Shown: one piece after another, positions 1-9,607 of the stretch
Position numbering within the stretch: the first letter of the stretch is position 1
How the letters are laid out: each line of letters begins with the position of its first letter
DNA from: Clostridium lacusfryxellense
GTDB lineage: Bacteria; Bacillota; Clostridia; Clostridiales; Clostridiaceae
Assembly: GCF_018861735.1 (NCBI RefSeq)
Contig: NZ_JAHLEB010000014.1
Span: 1 to 64,000 of the forward strand
Reading direction: 5' to 3'
Length of the DNA stretch: 64,000 nucleotides
The notes under the pieces: generated by a model
Told to the model about the DNA's origin: nothing
Database searches by the model: none
Seen by the model: only the letters and a program-made list of their open reading frames with translations
Program-made: the position numbers and the translations under genes

Positions 1-51
1 ATACTAATTCGACATATCTTTTAAAATTCCTTTTTGTTTTTAGTTTTTTAT

Positions 52-96
52 AAAAAAAAATCGCCATCTTTAATTTGATGACGATTTTTCATATAG
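52..96 (-). terminator. Hairpin terminator after the DUF3231 gene
   Basis: A short inverted repeat (ATCGCCATC and GATGACGAT, one G-U-type mismatch) is flanked by A and T runs on both sides. On the minus strand it lies just downstream of the DUF3231 gene and ends in a T run, as a Rho-independent terminator does. It could act in both directions. Confidence 0.6.
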
Positions 97-154
97 TTTT
101 TCAGTGGCCTCGTTGTAGCCCTACTACTTTTTTTTATTTTCATTTGATCTCATT

Positions 155-1138
155 TTAGGTCACTGGCTCCCCATAAATTGGGACTACTCTTGTCCAACCT
201 TTCAGTTTTCCATATTTGAGATACTTATCGTAATCTTCTAACTCTGCATTAAGGAACTCTTTCCATAATTTACGCAATGATTCATTTCTAATACACTCAA
301 TGATTGCTCTGACATGAGCATCTATTGAATCTAATTCCCAACTTATAATAATTCGATACATAAACTTATCTGTAATCATTTCAGGATCAATCGGAGACTG
401 CACTGGTAGTGCAGCCCTGTTAGGTAGTGGTACATTAAGCTTTAGGGCTAACCCTTCAAGCGTATTAAGCTGCTTGTTATAAATATATAACTTATGTTGA
501 AGTATTACTTTAAACTCAGTATCATGAGCAAAACTAGCGAATAAACCTATAAGCTCAGTTTGCTCATATCTCATAGTGATATGAGCCCAAATATGAAATG
601 ATTCAGAAGTGGAAAGTTGTTCTTTTCCCTGTTTAATTGAAGTCTTATAAGTAGGATACGTTTCTTCCCATCCTTTCAATTTACCAAACTTATAAAAGAT
701 ATCAAGATCCTCAAAATGGACTATAAAATCTTGTATAATAATACCTCTTAAATTATCATTCGTAGTGGTTGAACGAACTGCGTGGCTAATAGTTGTCACC
801 TGTGATATGAGGTCATGGTATATCTTTTTATAAATATAATCATCTGTTACATCATTAACACGTGTTGCAAACTTCACGTCCACTGGCGGTCTATTTGGCA
901 TGATGATACGATATTTTTCACCTAACTTCTCTAAAATATCTATTTGCTTTTCAAAATGCACCTGATATTTATCTAGTATTATTTCCCAATCTACGTCATG
1001 AACAAAGTTCTTAAATAATTGAATCGTTTGAGTGTTAACATATCTTGCTCTTAGAAGATTATATATATTAAATGCCTCCTGAATATCTAGGATGTCTTCT
1101 CTCTTCTTAACTTTTTTTATTAATGAAATTATATCCAA
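155..1138 (-). CDS. DUF3231 family protein with two tandem domains
   Basis: This is an uncharacterised soluble protein of about 327 residues. It consists of two copies of the same ~160-residue unit. Each unit has a Leu-rich helix, a Pro-rich PNRPP or PNRAALP segment, a long helical stretch, and a closing GKLKGW followed by a Pro-Tyr motif (TYPTY in the first unit, VVPIYG in the second). That duplicated architecture is the hallmark of the DUF3231 family found in Bacillus and Clostridium; its function is not known to me. The frame is open to a GTG at 1147, but the AGAGG at the start of that region better serves a TTG at 1138, the spacing seen in other genes of this window. The gene is monocistronic with a terminator behind it. 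Confidence 0.8.
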   Translation of the reverse strand: MDIISLIKKVKKREDILDIQEAFNIYNLLRARYVNTQTIQLFKNFVHDVDWEIILDKYQVHFEKQIDILEKLGEKYRIIMPNRPPVDVKFATRVNDVTDDYIYKKIYHDLISQVTTISHAVRSTTTNDNLRGIIIQDFIVHFEDLDIFYKFGKLKGWEETYPTYKTSIKQGKEQLSTSESFHIWAHITMRYEQTELIGLFASFAHDTEFKVILQHKLYIYNKQLNTLEGLALKLNVPLPNRAALPVQSPIDPEMITDKFMYRIIISWELDSIDAHVRAIIECIRNESLRKLWKEFLNAELEDYDKYLKYGKLKGWTRVVPIYGEPVT

Positions 1139-1143
1139 TACAT

Positions 1144-1445
1144 TCACCTCTCAATTGAAAATTTTGTTATTAGTATTTGTAGAATAATATATATATATAC
1201 ATGAGGGGTATTAAAGAAGTAAGTAATATAATTATCATTCGTTATTAAAATGTAAAAATAGCTAATGCCGTGAAAACAAATTTTCACGACTTTTTGTTGT
1301 ACATAAAAATCTATCCTATAGCCTCAAAGTGAATGTAACTCAATTGGTATTGTGTTACTTTCACTTTATTAATATAATCAAAATATATTAAACCCCACAT
1401 CGTCAGATATGAGGTTATCGGAGACTGAATATAAGAAGATTATGC
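1144..1445. other. Intergenic region with hairpins
   Basis: This 300-base gap contains no convincing gene. It holds a hairpin at 1266-1300 (GCCGTGAAA pairing with TTTCACGAC, then a T run on the plus strand) and a longer stem at 1326-1367 (AAAGTGAATGTAAC pairing with GTTACTTTCACTTT). The second may terminate the small gene at 1446-1625 on the minus strand. The first has a sister copy at 1755-1792. Confidence 0.5.
1266..1300 (+). repeat. Short palindromic repeat, copy 1
   Basis: The sequence has the form GCCGTGAAA, a short A/T spacer, TTTCACGAC, then TTTTTGTTGT. The same layout recurs at 1755-1792 with a slightly different loop. The stem is CGTGAAA/TTTCACG, and the T run makes it terminator-like in the plus direction, although no plus-strand gene precedes it. 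The two copies bracket the small membrane gene. Confidence 0.5.
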
Positions 1446-1625
1446 TCATTTATCTTCTTTATTTTCTAATTTGTCTAGAATAACATCTATCTTTTCATAT
1501 ATCTTTTTATTCATAGCAGTAAGATTTTTAAACATTTGTAATGCTCTACTTACCACTACTATAATAGCAGCAACTACAGCCAAATTAATAACTACAGAAA
1601 TAATTGTTAAAATGTTTTCTGTCAT
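1446..1625 (-). CDS. Small single-helix membrane protein
   Basis: This is a 59-residue protein with one predicted transmembrane helix (residues about 5-27, rich in Ile and Val) followed by a charged, probably coiled-coil tail (KIYEKIDVILDKLENKEDK). The layout resembles small Firmicute proteins of the DUF4083 type, but the match is by eye only. The frame can be extended to 1676, yet the internal ATG at 1625 has a GGGAG site about eight bases upstream and is the better start. It is flanked by two copies of a short palindromic repeat. No function is assigned. Confidence 0.5.
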   Translation of the reverse strand: MTENILTIISVVINLAVVAAIIVVVSRALQMFKNLTAMNKKIYEKIDVILDKLENKEDK

Positions 1626-1754
1626 ACAAATTCTCCCTTCTATATTAAATAGTTTTATCGTAATATTTACGAGCACGACACAAAATACTTGCTTAATTAA
1701 TCTATTCTATATTATAGATCTACAATCCTTTAAAAATATATTTCAAAGATACAC

Positions 1755-1792
1755 TGCCGTGAAACCAAAATTATTTCACGACATTTGTTGTT
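1755..1792. repeat. Short palindromic repeat, copy 2
   Basis: This is a second copy of the repeat at 1266-1300: GCCGTGAAA, an A-rich loop, TTTCACGAC, then ATTTGTTGTT. It lies between the DUF4256 remnant and the small membrane gene, so on the minus strand it follows the remnant. The stem is conserved while the loop differs. Confidence 0.5.
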
Positions 1793-1918
1793 CCATATAA
1801 CTAGCATATTCCCTCATTACAACTTTTATTTGATACCCTTCATAAATTAATGTTTTATTAAAACTTTGCCTTACTAACGCGCAACAAGGCTCACCCCACT
1901 TCGTTGTTTGTTCAAAAT

Positions 1919-2266
<348 letters not shown>

Positions 2267-2286
2267 TCAATACTATACTACAACAT

Positions 2287-2420
2287 AATCACAATTAATA
2301 ATAATGATAATTTTAGATATTTCTCTTTAGATTATGCTACTACAGTATATATTGCGTAAAATGCATTTGAACTAGTCTTAGTAATTCTTAATTGCAGATG
2401 TGTTTTGAAAATACATATTT
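2287..2420. repeat. Direct repeat, left copy, with partial element A
   Basis: The block beginning AATCACAATTAATAATAATG is repeated at 2649-2793 with a few substitutions and an ~8-11 base length difference. Its second half is the left arm of palindromic element A (GTATATATTGCGTAAAATG onward), cut off near 2420. The two blocks are separated by a half element B and the triplet microsatellite. Confidence 0.75.
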
Positions 2421-2484
2421 AACATAATAACATTTTTCTATCAATAACCCTCATTATTTGTTTTCATTACTAATAGGTTATTAA

Positions 2485-2605
2485 CGTTCTCTGGAGTGAC
2501 TTGCAATAAGAGACTAAAAAACTATTAAACTTCATTTAGAAATTCTTCTTTTGCGAATATAAAATCCCCGTAAGCCTCACATGAAGTGAAACTTACGGAG
2601 ATTTA
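2485..2605. repeat. Palindromic element B, left-half copy
   Basis: The sequence from CTCTGGAGTGACTTGCAATA through AAAATCCCCGTAAG follows the left arm of the full copies at 47261-47507 and 61409-61639. The conserved core and right arm are missing. Here the arm closes on itself with CCGTAAG pairing with CTTACGG, and then runs into the triplet repeat. Confidence 0.65.
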
Positions 2606-2649
<44 letters not shown>

Positions 2650-2702
2650 ATCACAATTAATAATAATGATAGTTTTAGATATTTTTCTTGAATTATGCTA
2701 AT

Positions 2703-2886
2703 AAAAGTATATATTGCGTAAAATGAATTTGAACTCGATTTAGTAATTCTTAATTTATCTTAATTGCAGATGCGTTTTGAAAATACATGTTTGAGCATAG
2801 CGAGTTTGTATTTTTTAGCAACTGTAATTAAAATAAATTTTAGAATTCCTTAGCGAAGTGAAAGCATTGTAGCAATATATACTTTT
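2703..2886. repeat. Palindromic element A, copy 1
   Basis: This 184-base element is bounded by the perfect 14-base inverted repeat AAAAGTATATATTG and CAATATATACTTTT. The arms continue to pair inward (TTAATTGCAG with CTGTAATTAA, GAAAATAC with GTATTTTTT) down to a loop containing TTTGAGCATAGCGAGTTT. The same plan recurs at 19541-19727 with different but still complementary arm sequences. It encodes no protein. Confidence 0.8.
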
Positions 2887-2936
2887 AGTTATAGCCTAAT
2901 TTAAGAAAAACTTACAATAAACAATTTATTGGATTA

Positions 2937-5900
2937 TTAATCTACCTTTTTGTCACTAGCTGCCTCTTCATATGCAGTTCTAAATTCTTCCTCACCTCTA
3001 AGATTCTTAAAAGCAATGGACATCATAAGCTTGATTCTGTTAATTTGATTTACTTCACTTGCACCTGGGTCGTAATCTATAGCCGTTATATTTGCCCCTG
3101 GATATCTTCTTTTTAATTCCTTGATCATTCCCTTACCTGTTACATGGTTAGGAAGACAAGCAAAAGGTTGCATACAAACTATATTTTTTATCCCACCTTC
3201 AATAAGCTCAACCATTTCAGCGGTTAAAAACCATCCTTCACCCGCTTGATTACCAAGTGACACTATAGGTGATGCCCCTTCAGCTAGCTCTTGTATAGTT
3301 TTAGGAGCGCTAAATCTAATGCTTTTTTCAAGAACTGATTTCATATGTGTCCTATAACTTTCTATATATTTAATAGCTATATTATCTATTACCATATCAG
3401 TTCTACTTTTACCTAAATATTTATATTTAAAGTCAGCATCATAAGCACAGTATAAGAAAAAGTCAGTTAAATCTGGCATAACTGCTTCTCCACCCTCTTT
3501 TTCAATGACATCAATAATATCATTGTTAGCTGTAGGATGGAACTTAACTAAGATTTCTCCAACCAGTCCTACTTTAGGTTTAACAACATTTTTAATTTCT
3601 AAACAGTCAAACTCAGATACAATTTGCGTTATATTGTTTTTAAACTCATTGCTTTTTCCTTTTACTACCGCAACTTTACATATTTCTACCCATTTTTCAT
3701 AGAGTAAATTAGCTGAACCCTCTATCACTTCATAAGGTCTAACCTTGTAGAGTACACGCATAAGCAAATCCCCATATACTAATGACATAATTGATTTTTT
3801 AATCATTGGATATGTGTATTTAAAACCTGGGTTTTTCTCAAGGCCACCAGCATTTAAAGATATAACTGGAACTTGAGGGAATCCTGCATCTTTAAGTGCT
3901 TTTCTAAGGAACCCAATGTAATTTGTAGCCCTACACCCGCCACAAGTCTGAGACATTATAACAGATGTATTTTGCACATCATAATTACCTGATTTTAACG
4001 CAGAAACCAGCTGACCAATTACAATTATTGTAGGATAACAAGCATCGTTATTTACATACTTTAAGCCCTCATCTACAGCTTCAGTATCCACTGAAGGTAA
4101 TACTTGTAGATTGTATCCTGATGCATTAAATGCTTCTTGTACAAATTGAAAATGCATTGGTGACATTTGTGGACATAAAATTGTGTGTTTCTTTCTCATT
4201 TCTTTTGTGAAGATAATTTTGCTCTCAACCTCATGGACCTTCCTTGGCAAAATACCATTCTTATCTCTTTCATTAATTGCAGCTTTAAGCGATCTAATTC
4301 TAATTCTTGCCGCTCCCAAATTATTTCCTTCATCAATTTTCAAAGTTGTAAATATCTTACCATTATTTTCTAAAATCTGAGCAACTTGATCAGAAGTTAC
4401 TGCATCAAGACCACAACCAAAAGAATTCAGTTGAATAAGTTCAATATTTGGCTGGCTTGATACAAAACTAGCTGCCGCATATAATCTAGAATGATATACC
4501 CACTGATCAACCATTCTTAGAGGTCTCTCAACAATACCTAGATGAGCCACAGAATCTTCGGTAAGAACTGGCATATCAAAATCAGTAATTACACTAGGAA
4601 TTCCGTGATTAATCTCTGGATCTATGTGATAAGGTCTTCCCGCTAAAACTATACCTTTTTTACCAGTACGCCTAATGTATTCTACTACTTCTTCGCCCTT
4701 CTTTTGAAGATCTAATTTTACCTTTTCAGTTTCGTCCCATGCCTTTTGAGAAGCAATAGCTACTTCCTTTTTATTAACGCCAAAACTAGCTAACTCATCT
4801 GTTAATCTGTTTACCAATTCTTTCTCATTGTCTAATGAAATAAATGGATTTAGGAACTTTATATTTCTTTCCTTTAATATATCCATATTATTTTTTATTA
4901 CTTCAGGATATGAAGTTACTATAGGACAGTTATAATGGTCATCCGCATCCTTTTGCTCTTTCTTTTCATATGGAATACAAGGATAAAATATTAAATCTAT
5001 TCCTTTATTTATAAGGCTCATTATATGTCCGTGAGCTATTTTAGCAGGATAACAAGCAGACTCTGATGGAATTGTCTCTATTCCCATTTCATATACTTTT
5101 TTAGAAGATCTTTGAGATAATTCTACTCTAAAGCCCAAACTTGTAAAGAAAGTAAACCAGAACGGATAATTTTCATATATATTAAGCACTCTTGGAATAC
5201 CTATTACACCTCTAGGCGCCTCATCTTTTTTTAGAGGAATATAACCAAATATCCTTTTATATTTATAATCATAGACATTAGGAATTTCTTCTTTTTTACC
5301 ACTGAGTCCTAGTGCCTTTTCGCATCTATTACCAGATATAAATTCACGATCATTATCAAATTTATTAATTGTAAGAACGCACTGATTAGCACATTGTTTG
5401 CACCTACCCATTGAAGTTTCTACAATTAAGTTATCCAATTCTTCTGATGATATCAATGTAGATTTTATACCACTTTCATATCTCTCTTTTGCAATAAGTG
5501 AAACACCAAATGCACCCATTAGACCAGCTATGTCTGGCCTTACTGCCTCTCTTCCCGATACAATTTCAAAAGCACGAAGCACTGCGCCATTGTAGAAAGT
5601 TCCACCTTGAACTATTATTTTTTTGCCCATGTCTTTTGGATCTCTTATCTTAATAACCTTTAAAAGTGCATTTTTTATTACTGAATAAGATAGTCCCGCT
5701 GATATATCTCCTACAGAGGCGCCTTCCTTTTGAGCTTGCTTAACCCTTGAGTTCATAAATACAGTACACCTTGAGCCTAGGTCAACTGGGCTTTTTGCCT
5801 TTAATGCTACTTCTGCAAACTCAGATACCCCCATGTTTAACGAATGAGCAAATGTCTCTATAAAAGACCCACAACCAGATGAACAAGCCTCATTTAACAT

Positions 5901-7217
5901 TATACTATCTATTACACCATCTTTAATTTTTAGACATTTCATATCCTGTCCACCGATATCTAATATAAAATCCACTCCAGGCATAAAAGATTCCGCTGCC
6001 TTGTAATGAGCAATAGTCTCAATTTCACCAATATCCACTTTTAGTGCTGCCATTATTAATTTTTCGCCGTAACCTGTTACTGCTGAATTTAGTATAGTTA
6101 CGCCAATAGGTAAAATCGAATATATATGTTTTAGTATCTTTCTAACTAAAGTTAATGGATTACCTTCATTACTTCCATAATGAGAAAATAAAATTGCACC
6201 TTCCTCGTCTATAAGTGTAACTTTAGTAGTTGTAGAACCAGCATCTATTCCCAAATAGCAATTTCCAACATAGCTAGCAAGTTCTCTTGTTTTAGCCTTA
6301 TATTTACTTTGCCTTTCATTAAAATCCTCTAGTTCTTTGTCATTTACAAACAATGGCCTAAATCTACGAACATCATTACTCGTCACTTGTTTTAATTTTG
6401 GAAGCTGATTCTTTAATTGTTCAAAGGAAATAACGTCCTCCACCTTTGATGACATAGCAGCCCCTACTGCTACAAATAACTGTGAATCATCTGGGAAAAT
6501 AACTTGATCATCAGTTAGTTTTAGTGTTTCAATAAACCTCTTTCTTAGCTCGGACAAGAAAAATAATGGTCCGCCTAAGAATGCAACGTTGCCTCTAATT
6601 GGTCTACCACATGCAAGTCCACTAATAGTTTGATTAACCACTGACTGGAAAACCGACACAGCGATATCTTCTTTTGCAGCGCCTTCATTTAATAATGGTT
6701 GAATATCAGTTTTAGCAAAAACACCACACCTAGCAGCAATTGGATATATAGTCTTATAGTTTTTTGCAAGTTCATTGAGTCCAGTTGCGTCAGTTTGAAG
6801 AAGTGATGCCATCTGATCAATAAAAGCACCAGTTCCACCAGCGCAAGTACCATTCATTCTTTGATCTATTCCTCCATCGAAATAGATAATTTTAGCATCT
6901 TCCCCACCAAGTTCTATAGCTACATTAGTCCTTGGAATAATGTTTTCTATCGCATAAGTACTGGCTATTACTTCTTGGATAAACGGAATATTCATCCATT
7001 TAGATAGGGCTAGTCCACCAGATCCTGTTACAACTATAGTAATATTTGATTCTGGAAACTTTTCATAAGCCTCATATAGTAATGTAGCTATTGTACTTTT
7101 TATATCAGAAAAATGCCTCTGATATTTACTATAAATTGTTTTTTCTAACTCATTTAATACTACTATCTTAACAGTAGTAGACCCTACATCTAATCCAACA
7201 TGTAATAAATTTTTCAT
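2937..7217 (-). CDS. 2-hydroxyacyl-CoA dehydratase activase-like protein with two ASKHA domains
   Basis: This very large cytoplasmic protein (about 1426 residues) starts with two BadF/BadG/BcrA/BcrD-type ATPase domains. The first opens with [14 protein letters not shown] and the second with [14 protein letters not shown]. Each carries the cysteines expected to hold the [4Fe-4S] cluster of these activators (CAGGTGAF and ARCGVF in the first; [10 protein letters not shown] and SRCTVF in the second). A CKQCANQC cysteine cluster follows near residue 610. Next come a DUF2229-type region ([15 protein letters not shown]) and a C-terminal HgdB-like region rich in Cys and Gly motifs. Single-domain relatives use ATP to inject an electron into 2-hydroxyacyl-CoA dehydratases; the job of this fused clostridial form is not established. 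The ATG at 7217 has an AGGGGG site and is preferred over one seven codons upstream. No dehydratase subunit genes are adjacent. Confidence 0.85.
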   Translation of the reverse strand: MKNLLHVGLDVGSTTVKIVVLNELEKTIYSKYQRHFSDIKSTIATLLYEAYEKFPESNITIVVTGSGGLALSKWMNIPFIQEVIASTYAIENIIPRTNVAIELGGEDAKIIYFDGGIDQRMNGTCAGGTGAFIDQMASLLQTDATGLNELAKNYKTIYPIAARCGVFAKTDIQPLLNEGAAKEDIAVSVFQSVVNQTISGLACGRPIRGNVAFLGGPLFFLSELRKRFIETLKLTDDQVIFPDDSQLFVAVGAAMSSKVEDVISFEQLKNQLPKLKQVTSNDVRRFRPLFVNDKELEDFNERQSKYKAKTRELASYVGNCYLGIDAGSTTTKVTLIDEEGAILFSHYGSNEGNPLTLVRKILKHIYSILPIGVTILNSAVTGYGEKLIMAALKVDIGEIETIAHYKAAESFMPGVDFILDIGGQDMKCLKIKDGVIDSIMLNEACSSGCGSFIETFAHSLNMGVSEFAEVALKAKSPVDLGSRCTVFMNSRVKQAQKEGASVGDISAGLSYSVIKNALLKVIKIRDPKDMGKKIIVQGGTFYNGAVLRAFEIVSGREAVRPDIAGLMGAFGVSLIAKERYESGIKSTLISSEELDNLIVETSMGRCKQCANQCVLTINKFDNDREFISGNRCEKALGLSGKKEEIPNVYDYKYKRIFGYIPLKKDEAPRGVIGIPRVLNIYENYPFWFTFFTSLGFRVELSQRSSKKVYEMGIETIPSESACYPAKIAHGHIMSLINKGIDLIFYPCIPYEKKEQKDADDHYNCPIVTSYPEVIKNNMDILKERNIKFLNPFISLDNEKELVNRLTDELASFGVNKKEVAIASQKAWDETEKVKLDLQKKGEEVVEYIRRTGKKGIVLAGRPYHIDPEINHGIPSVITDFDMPVLTEDSVAHLGIVERPLRMVDQWVYHSRLYAAASFVSSQPNIELIQLNSFGCGLDAVTSDQVAQILENNGKIFTTLKIDEGNNLGAARIRIRSLKAAINERDKNGILPRKVHEVESKIIFTKEMRKKHTILCPQMSPMHFQFVQEAFNASGYNLQVLPSVDTEAVDEGLKYVNNDACYPTIIVIGQLVSALKSGNYDVQNTSVIMSQTCGGCRATNYIGFLRKALKDAGFPQVPVISLNAGGLEKNPGFKYTYPMIKKSIMSLVYGDLLMRVLYKVRPYEVIEGSANLLYEKWVEICKVAVVKGKSNEFKNNITQIVSEFDCLEIKNVVKPKVGLVGEILVKFHPTANNDIIDVIEKEGGEAVMPDLTDFFLYCAYDADFKYKYLGKSRTDMVIDNIAIKYIESYRTHMKSVLEKSIRFSAPKTIQELAEGASPIVSLGNQAGEGWFLTAEMVELIEGGIKNIVCMQPFACLPNHVTGKGMIKELKRRYPGANITAIDYDPGASEVNQINRIKLMMSIAFKNLRGEEEFRTAYEEAASDKKVD

Positions 7218-7543
7218 AATTACCCCCTGTTTCCTCACAAAGATCGATTTATTCGTACATATATATAACTTTATTCTGCAATAACTAAATTTATTCTCTG
7301 TAATGTTAACCTATATTATATCGTTTCTATTAATTTCTATCTATAGTGTTTCATCGCATATATTGATATTGTTTATTATGATTCAACAAATAATCATATA
7401 ACATTATAACTCAATGGATATAATATTTCCAACCTATTTTTGATTAATATTTCCTTTAAAATAATGACAAGTATTACAAATGTCGTTAACAATACATTAT
7501 CTACCCTCATATACTAAAGTATAACTTTCAAGGGGATGATAAA
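7218..7543. other. Intergenic region between divergent genes
   Basis: This 326-base AT-rich gap separates the start of the activase gene (minus) from the ABC transporter operon (plus), so it must carry both promoters. I see no gene, no clear riboswitch fold and no strong palindrome. Confidence 0.5.
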
Positions 7544-8308
7544 GTGATTAAGGTAGAAATCAATAATATAAGTATGAATTATCACTCTCTAACTGCAGAA
7601 ACTCCTGCTCTAGCTGATATTTCATTTGGTGTAAAAGAAGGCAAGTTTTTAAGTATTGTAGGCCCTTCCGGCTGTGGTAAGTCTACTCTACTCAACATAA
7701 TAGCAGGTTTAATTACTCCATCGTATGGAAAAATAGTGATTAATAGTGGAGATAAAAGTGCTGGTCTTTTAAAGATAGGATACATGTTTCAAAAGGATCA
7801 GTTGTTTGATTGGTTAACTATATGGGACAATGTACTTCTAGGCCTTAAAATTAACCATTGTATTACAGATGTTAATAGGGAAACTGTAAAAAACCTCTTA
7901 ATTAGCTACAACCTTTGGGAATTTAGAAATCATCATCCTAGAGAATTATCCGGTGGCATGCGCCAAAGAGTTGCTCTGATTAGAACCTTAGCTTTAAGCC
8001 CTGAAGTACTTCTTTTAGATGAACCTTTCTCTGCTTTAGATTATCAAACCAGATTAAATATTAGTGATGAGGTTTATGAGATCATAAAGAAGGAAAAAAA
8101 GACTACTATAATGGTGACCCACGATATATCCGAAGCTATCGCAATGTCTGATGAAATTATTATCTTATCTAACCGCCCAGCTGTAATAACTAAACACATG
8201 TCCCTTGAATTTGGGGAAAATTTCTCTTGCCCTTTAAAACGTAGAGAAGCTCCTAATTTCAGAATTTACTTTAACGAAATTTGGAAGGAGTTGAATGGCA
8301 ATGCTTAA
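7544..8308 (+). CDS. ABC transporter ATPase, NitT/TauT/SsuB type
   Basis: This 254-residue nucleotide-binding subunit energises an importer. It shows the Walker A motif GPSGCGKST, the Q-loop FQKDQLFDWLTIWDNV, the signature ELSGGMRQR, the Walker B LLLDEPFSALD and a switch His (VTHD). The Q-loop wording and overall form are those of the nitrate/sulfonate/taurine subfamily. The start is a GTG behind AAGGGG. The gene overlaps the permease gene by 14 bases, so translation is probably coupled. No substrate-binding protein is encoded nearby, so the substrate (for example a sulfonate or a thiamine precursor) cannot be named. Confidence 0.88.
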   Translation: MIKVEINNISMNYHSLTAETPALADISFGVKEGKFLSIVGPSGCGKSTLLNIIAGLITPSYGKIVINSGDKSAGLLKIGYMFQKDQLFDWLTIWDNVLLGLKINHCITDVNRETVKNLLISYNLWEFRNHHPRELSGGMRQRVALIRTLALSPEVLLLDEPFSALDYQTRLNISDEVYEIIKKEKKTTIMVTHDISEAIAMSDEIIILSNRPAVITKHMSLEFGENFSCPLKRREAPNFRIYFNEIWKELNGNA

Positions 8309-9101
8309 TCAAAGTGATGAACAGAAAAATTATATTAAAAATGTAAAAAGGAATAAATATATTATTATTTTTACACGTATAATAATATTAATTGCATTCT
8401 TTAGTTTTTGGGAAATAGCTGGCAGACTTAAATTGATTGACACTTTCCTTACAAGCACGCCTACCAAAATGTTTAAGTCATTTATGCAGATATATGCTGA
8501 AGGTACATTGATCACTCATATATCCATAACTTGTTTTGAGACAATAACAGGGTTCTTGCTTGGAACAGTTTTAGGTGCCCTCATTGCTATTTTATTGTGG
8601 TGGTCCGATTTTATATCAAAAGTTTTAGACCCATACTTAATAGTATTAAATGCTTTACCTAAAGTAGCACTTGCTCCTATTATAATATTTTGGGTAGGCA
8701 ACGGAATAAAAGCAATAATAGTAATTGCTCTGTTAATATCAATAGTTGTTACTATAATAAGCATATTAAGTGGCTTTAGAGAAGTTGATGAAGATAAAAT
8801 CAAACTTTTAAAAACCTTTGGAGCTTCTAAATTTCAAATATTAACTAATTTAATTATTCCAGCATCTATCCCTACACTTATCTCTGCATTAAAAATAAAC
8901 GTTGGGCTCTCATGGGTTGGTGTAATAATGGGTGAGTTTTTAGTTGCTAAAGAGGGGTTAGGGTTTTTAATAATTTATGGCGGCCAAGTTTCTCAACTAG
9001 ATATGGTAATGATGAGTATAGTTATACTTTCTATCTTAGCTTATCTTATGTATGAAATGGTTGCACTAATAGAACGAAAAGTAGTAAATAAAGATGGTTA
9101 A
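8295..9101 (+). CDS. ABC transporter permease, NitT/TauT/SsuC type
   Basis: This 268-residue membrane subunit has about six predicted transmembrane helices and a binding-protein-dependent transport (BPD) fold. The cytoplasmic EAA-like loop is visible around LLKTFGASKFQILTNLIIPA, where it contacts the ATPase encoded just upstream. The SD GGAG lies inside the end of the ATPase gene. The operon holds only ATPase and permease, which is incomplete for an importer; the binding protein must be elsewhere or lost. Confidence 0.87.
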   Translation: MAMLNQSDEQKNYIKNVKRNKYIIIFTRIIILIAFFSFWEIAGRLKLIDTFLTSTPTKMFKSFMQIYAEGTLITHISITCFETITGFLLGTVLGALIAILLWWSDFISKVLDPYLIVLNALPKVALAPIIIFWVGNGIKAIIVIALLISIVVTIISILSGFREVDEDKIKLLKTFGASKFQILTNLIIPASIPTLISALKINVGLSWVGVIMGEFLVAKEGLGFLIIYGGQVSQLDMVMMSIVILSILAYLMYEMVALIERKVVNKDG

Positions 9102-9190
9102 ATTTTAAATAATGAATATAATTCAACCTCCTTGGAAAGTATTTAAATAACAGATTTATAATTTTTCGCAAAATTATAAGGAGGATAATG

Positions 9191-9547
9191 ATGGAATACT
9201 TTCAAAAGGCTAACGCTATATACAATACTAAAGATTACAGTAGAGCAATCGCTTTATATAGAAAAGCTGCAGAAATGAAAGACAATGAAGCAAGTGCACT
9301 TTATAATACTGCTGTATGTTTTATTCACTTAAAAGAATACGCTAAGGCAATACCCATATTTCATTCTGCTATAGCCCTACGTCCTGAAAGCAAATACTTC
9401 TTCAACTTAGCCTACTGCTATGCTATGTGTGTTAACAAGCAAAAAGCATTATATTATTTCAATACCGCTTGGACACTTAATAATGAGGATGAAGATTGTG
9501 AAAAGGCCATTAATTTATTACTAAAAAGTTATAGAATAGCTCCCTGA
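9191..9547 (+). CDS. Small TPR-repeat protein
   Basis: This is a protein of about 118 residues made almost wholly of tetratricopeptide repeats, with helix pairs such as ANAIYNTKDYSRAIALYRKA and ALYNTAVCFIHLKEYAKAIP. TPRs normally mediate protein-protein contacts; the partner is unknown. Two ATGs stand side by side at 9188 and 9191. The second is six bases from AAGGAGG and is preferred. The stop codon lies inside the first unit of the triple hairpin at 9531-9607. Confidence 0.75.
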   Translation: MEYFQKANAIYNTKDYSRAIALYRKAAEMKDNEASALYNTAVCFIHLKEYAKAIPIFHSAIALRPESKYFFNLAYCYAMCVNKQKALYYFNTAWTLNNEDEDCEKAINLLLKSYRIAP

Positions 9548-9607
9548 CTTCAGGGAGAGCTCCCTGATCTCAGGGAGAGCTTCCTAAAATTTAGGGAGCT
9601 ATTCTAT
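9531..9607. terminator. Triple-palindrome bidirectional terminator
   Basis: Three tandem ~20-base palindromes (CTCCCTGACTTCAGGGAG, CTCCCTGATCTCAGGGAG and a TTCCTAAAATTTAGGGAG version) are nested inside a larger inverted repeat, ATAGAATAGCTCCCT against AGGGAGCTATTCTAT. The structure covers the stop codon of the TPR gene and touches the stop codon of the convergent transglutaminase gene. Alternative folds (one large stem or three small ones) are possible. Confidence 0.8.

Noticed and set aside
98-130. Second terminator-like stem near the left edge
   Set aside because: Only GGC/GCC and a few flanking bases pair, with a bulge; the stem is too weak to claim.
1471-1800. Plus-strand frame of 109 codons
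   Set aside because: It lies opposite the small membrane gene, has no ribosome site and a composition expected of an antisense shadow.
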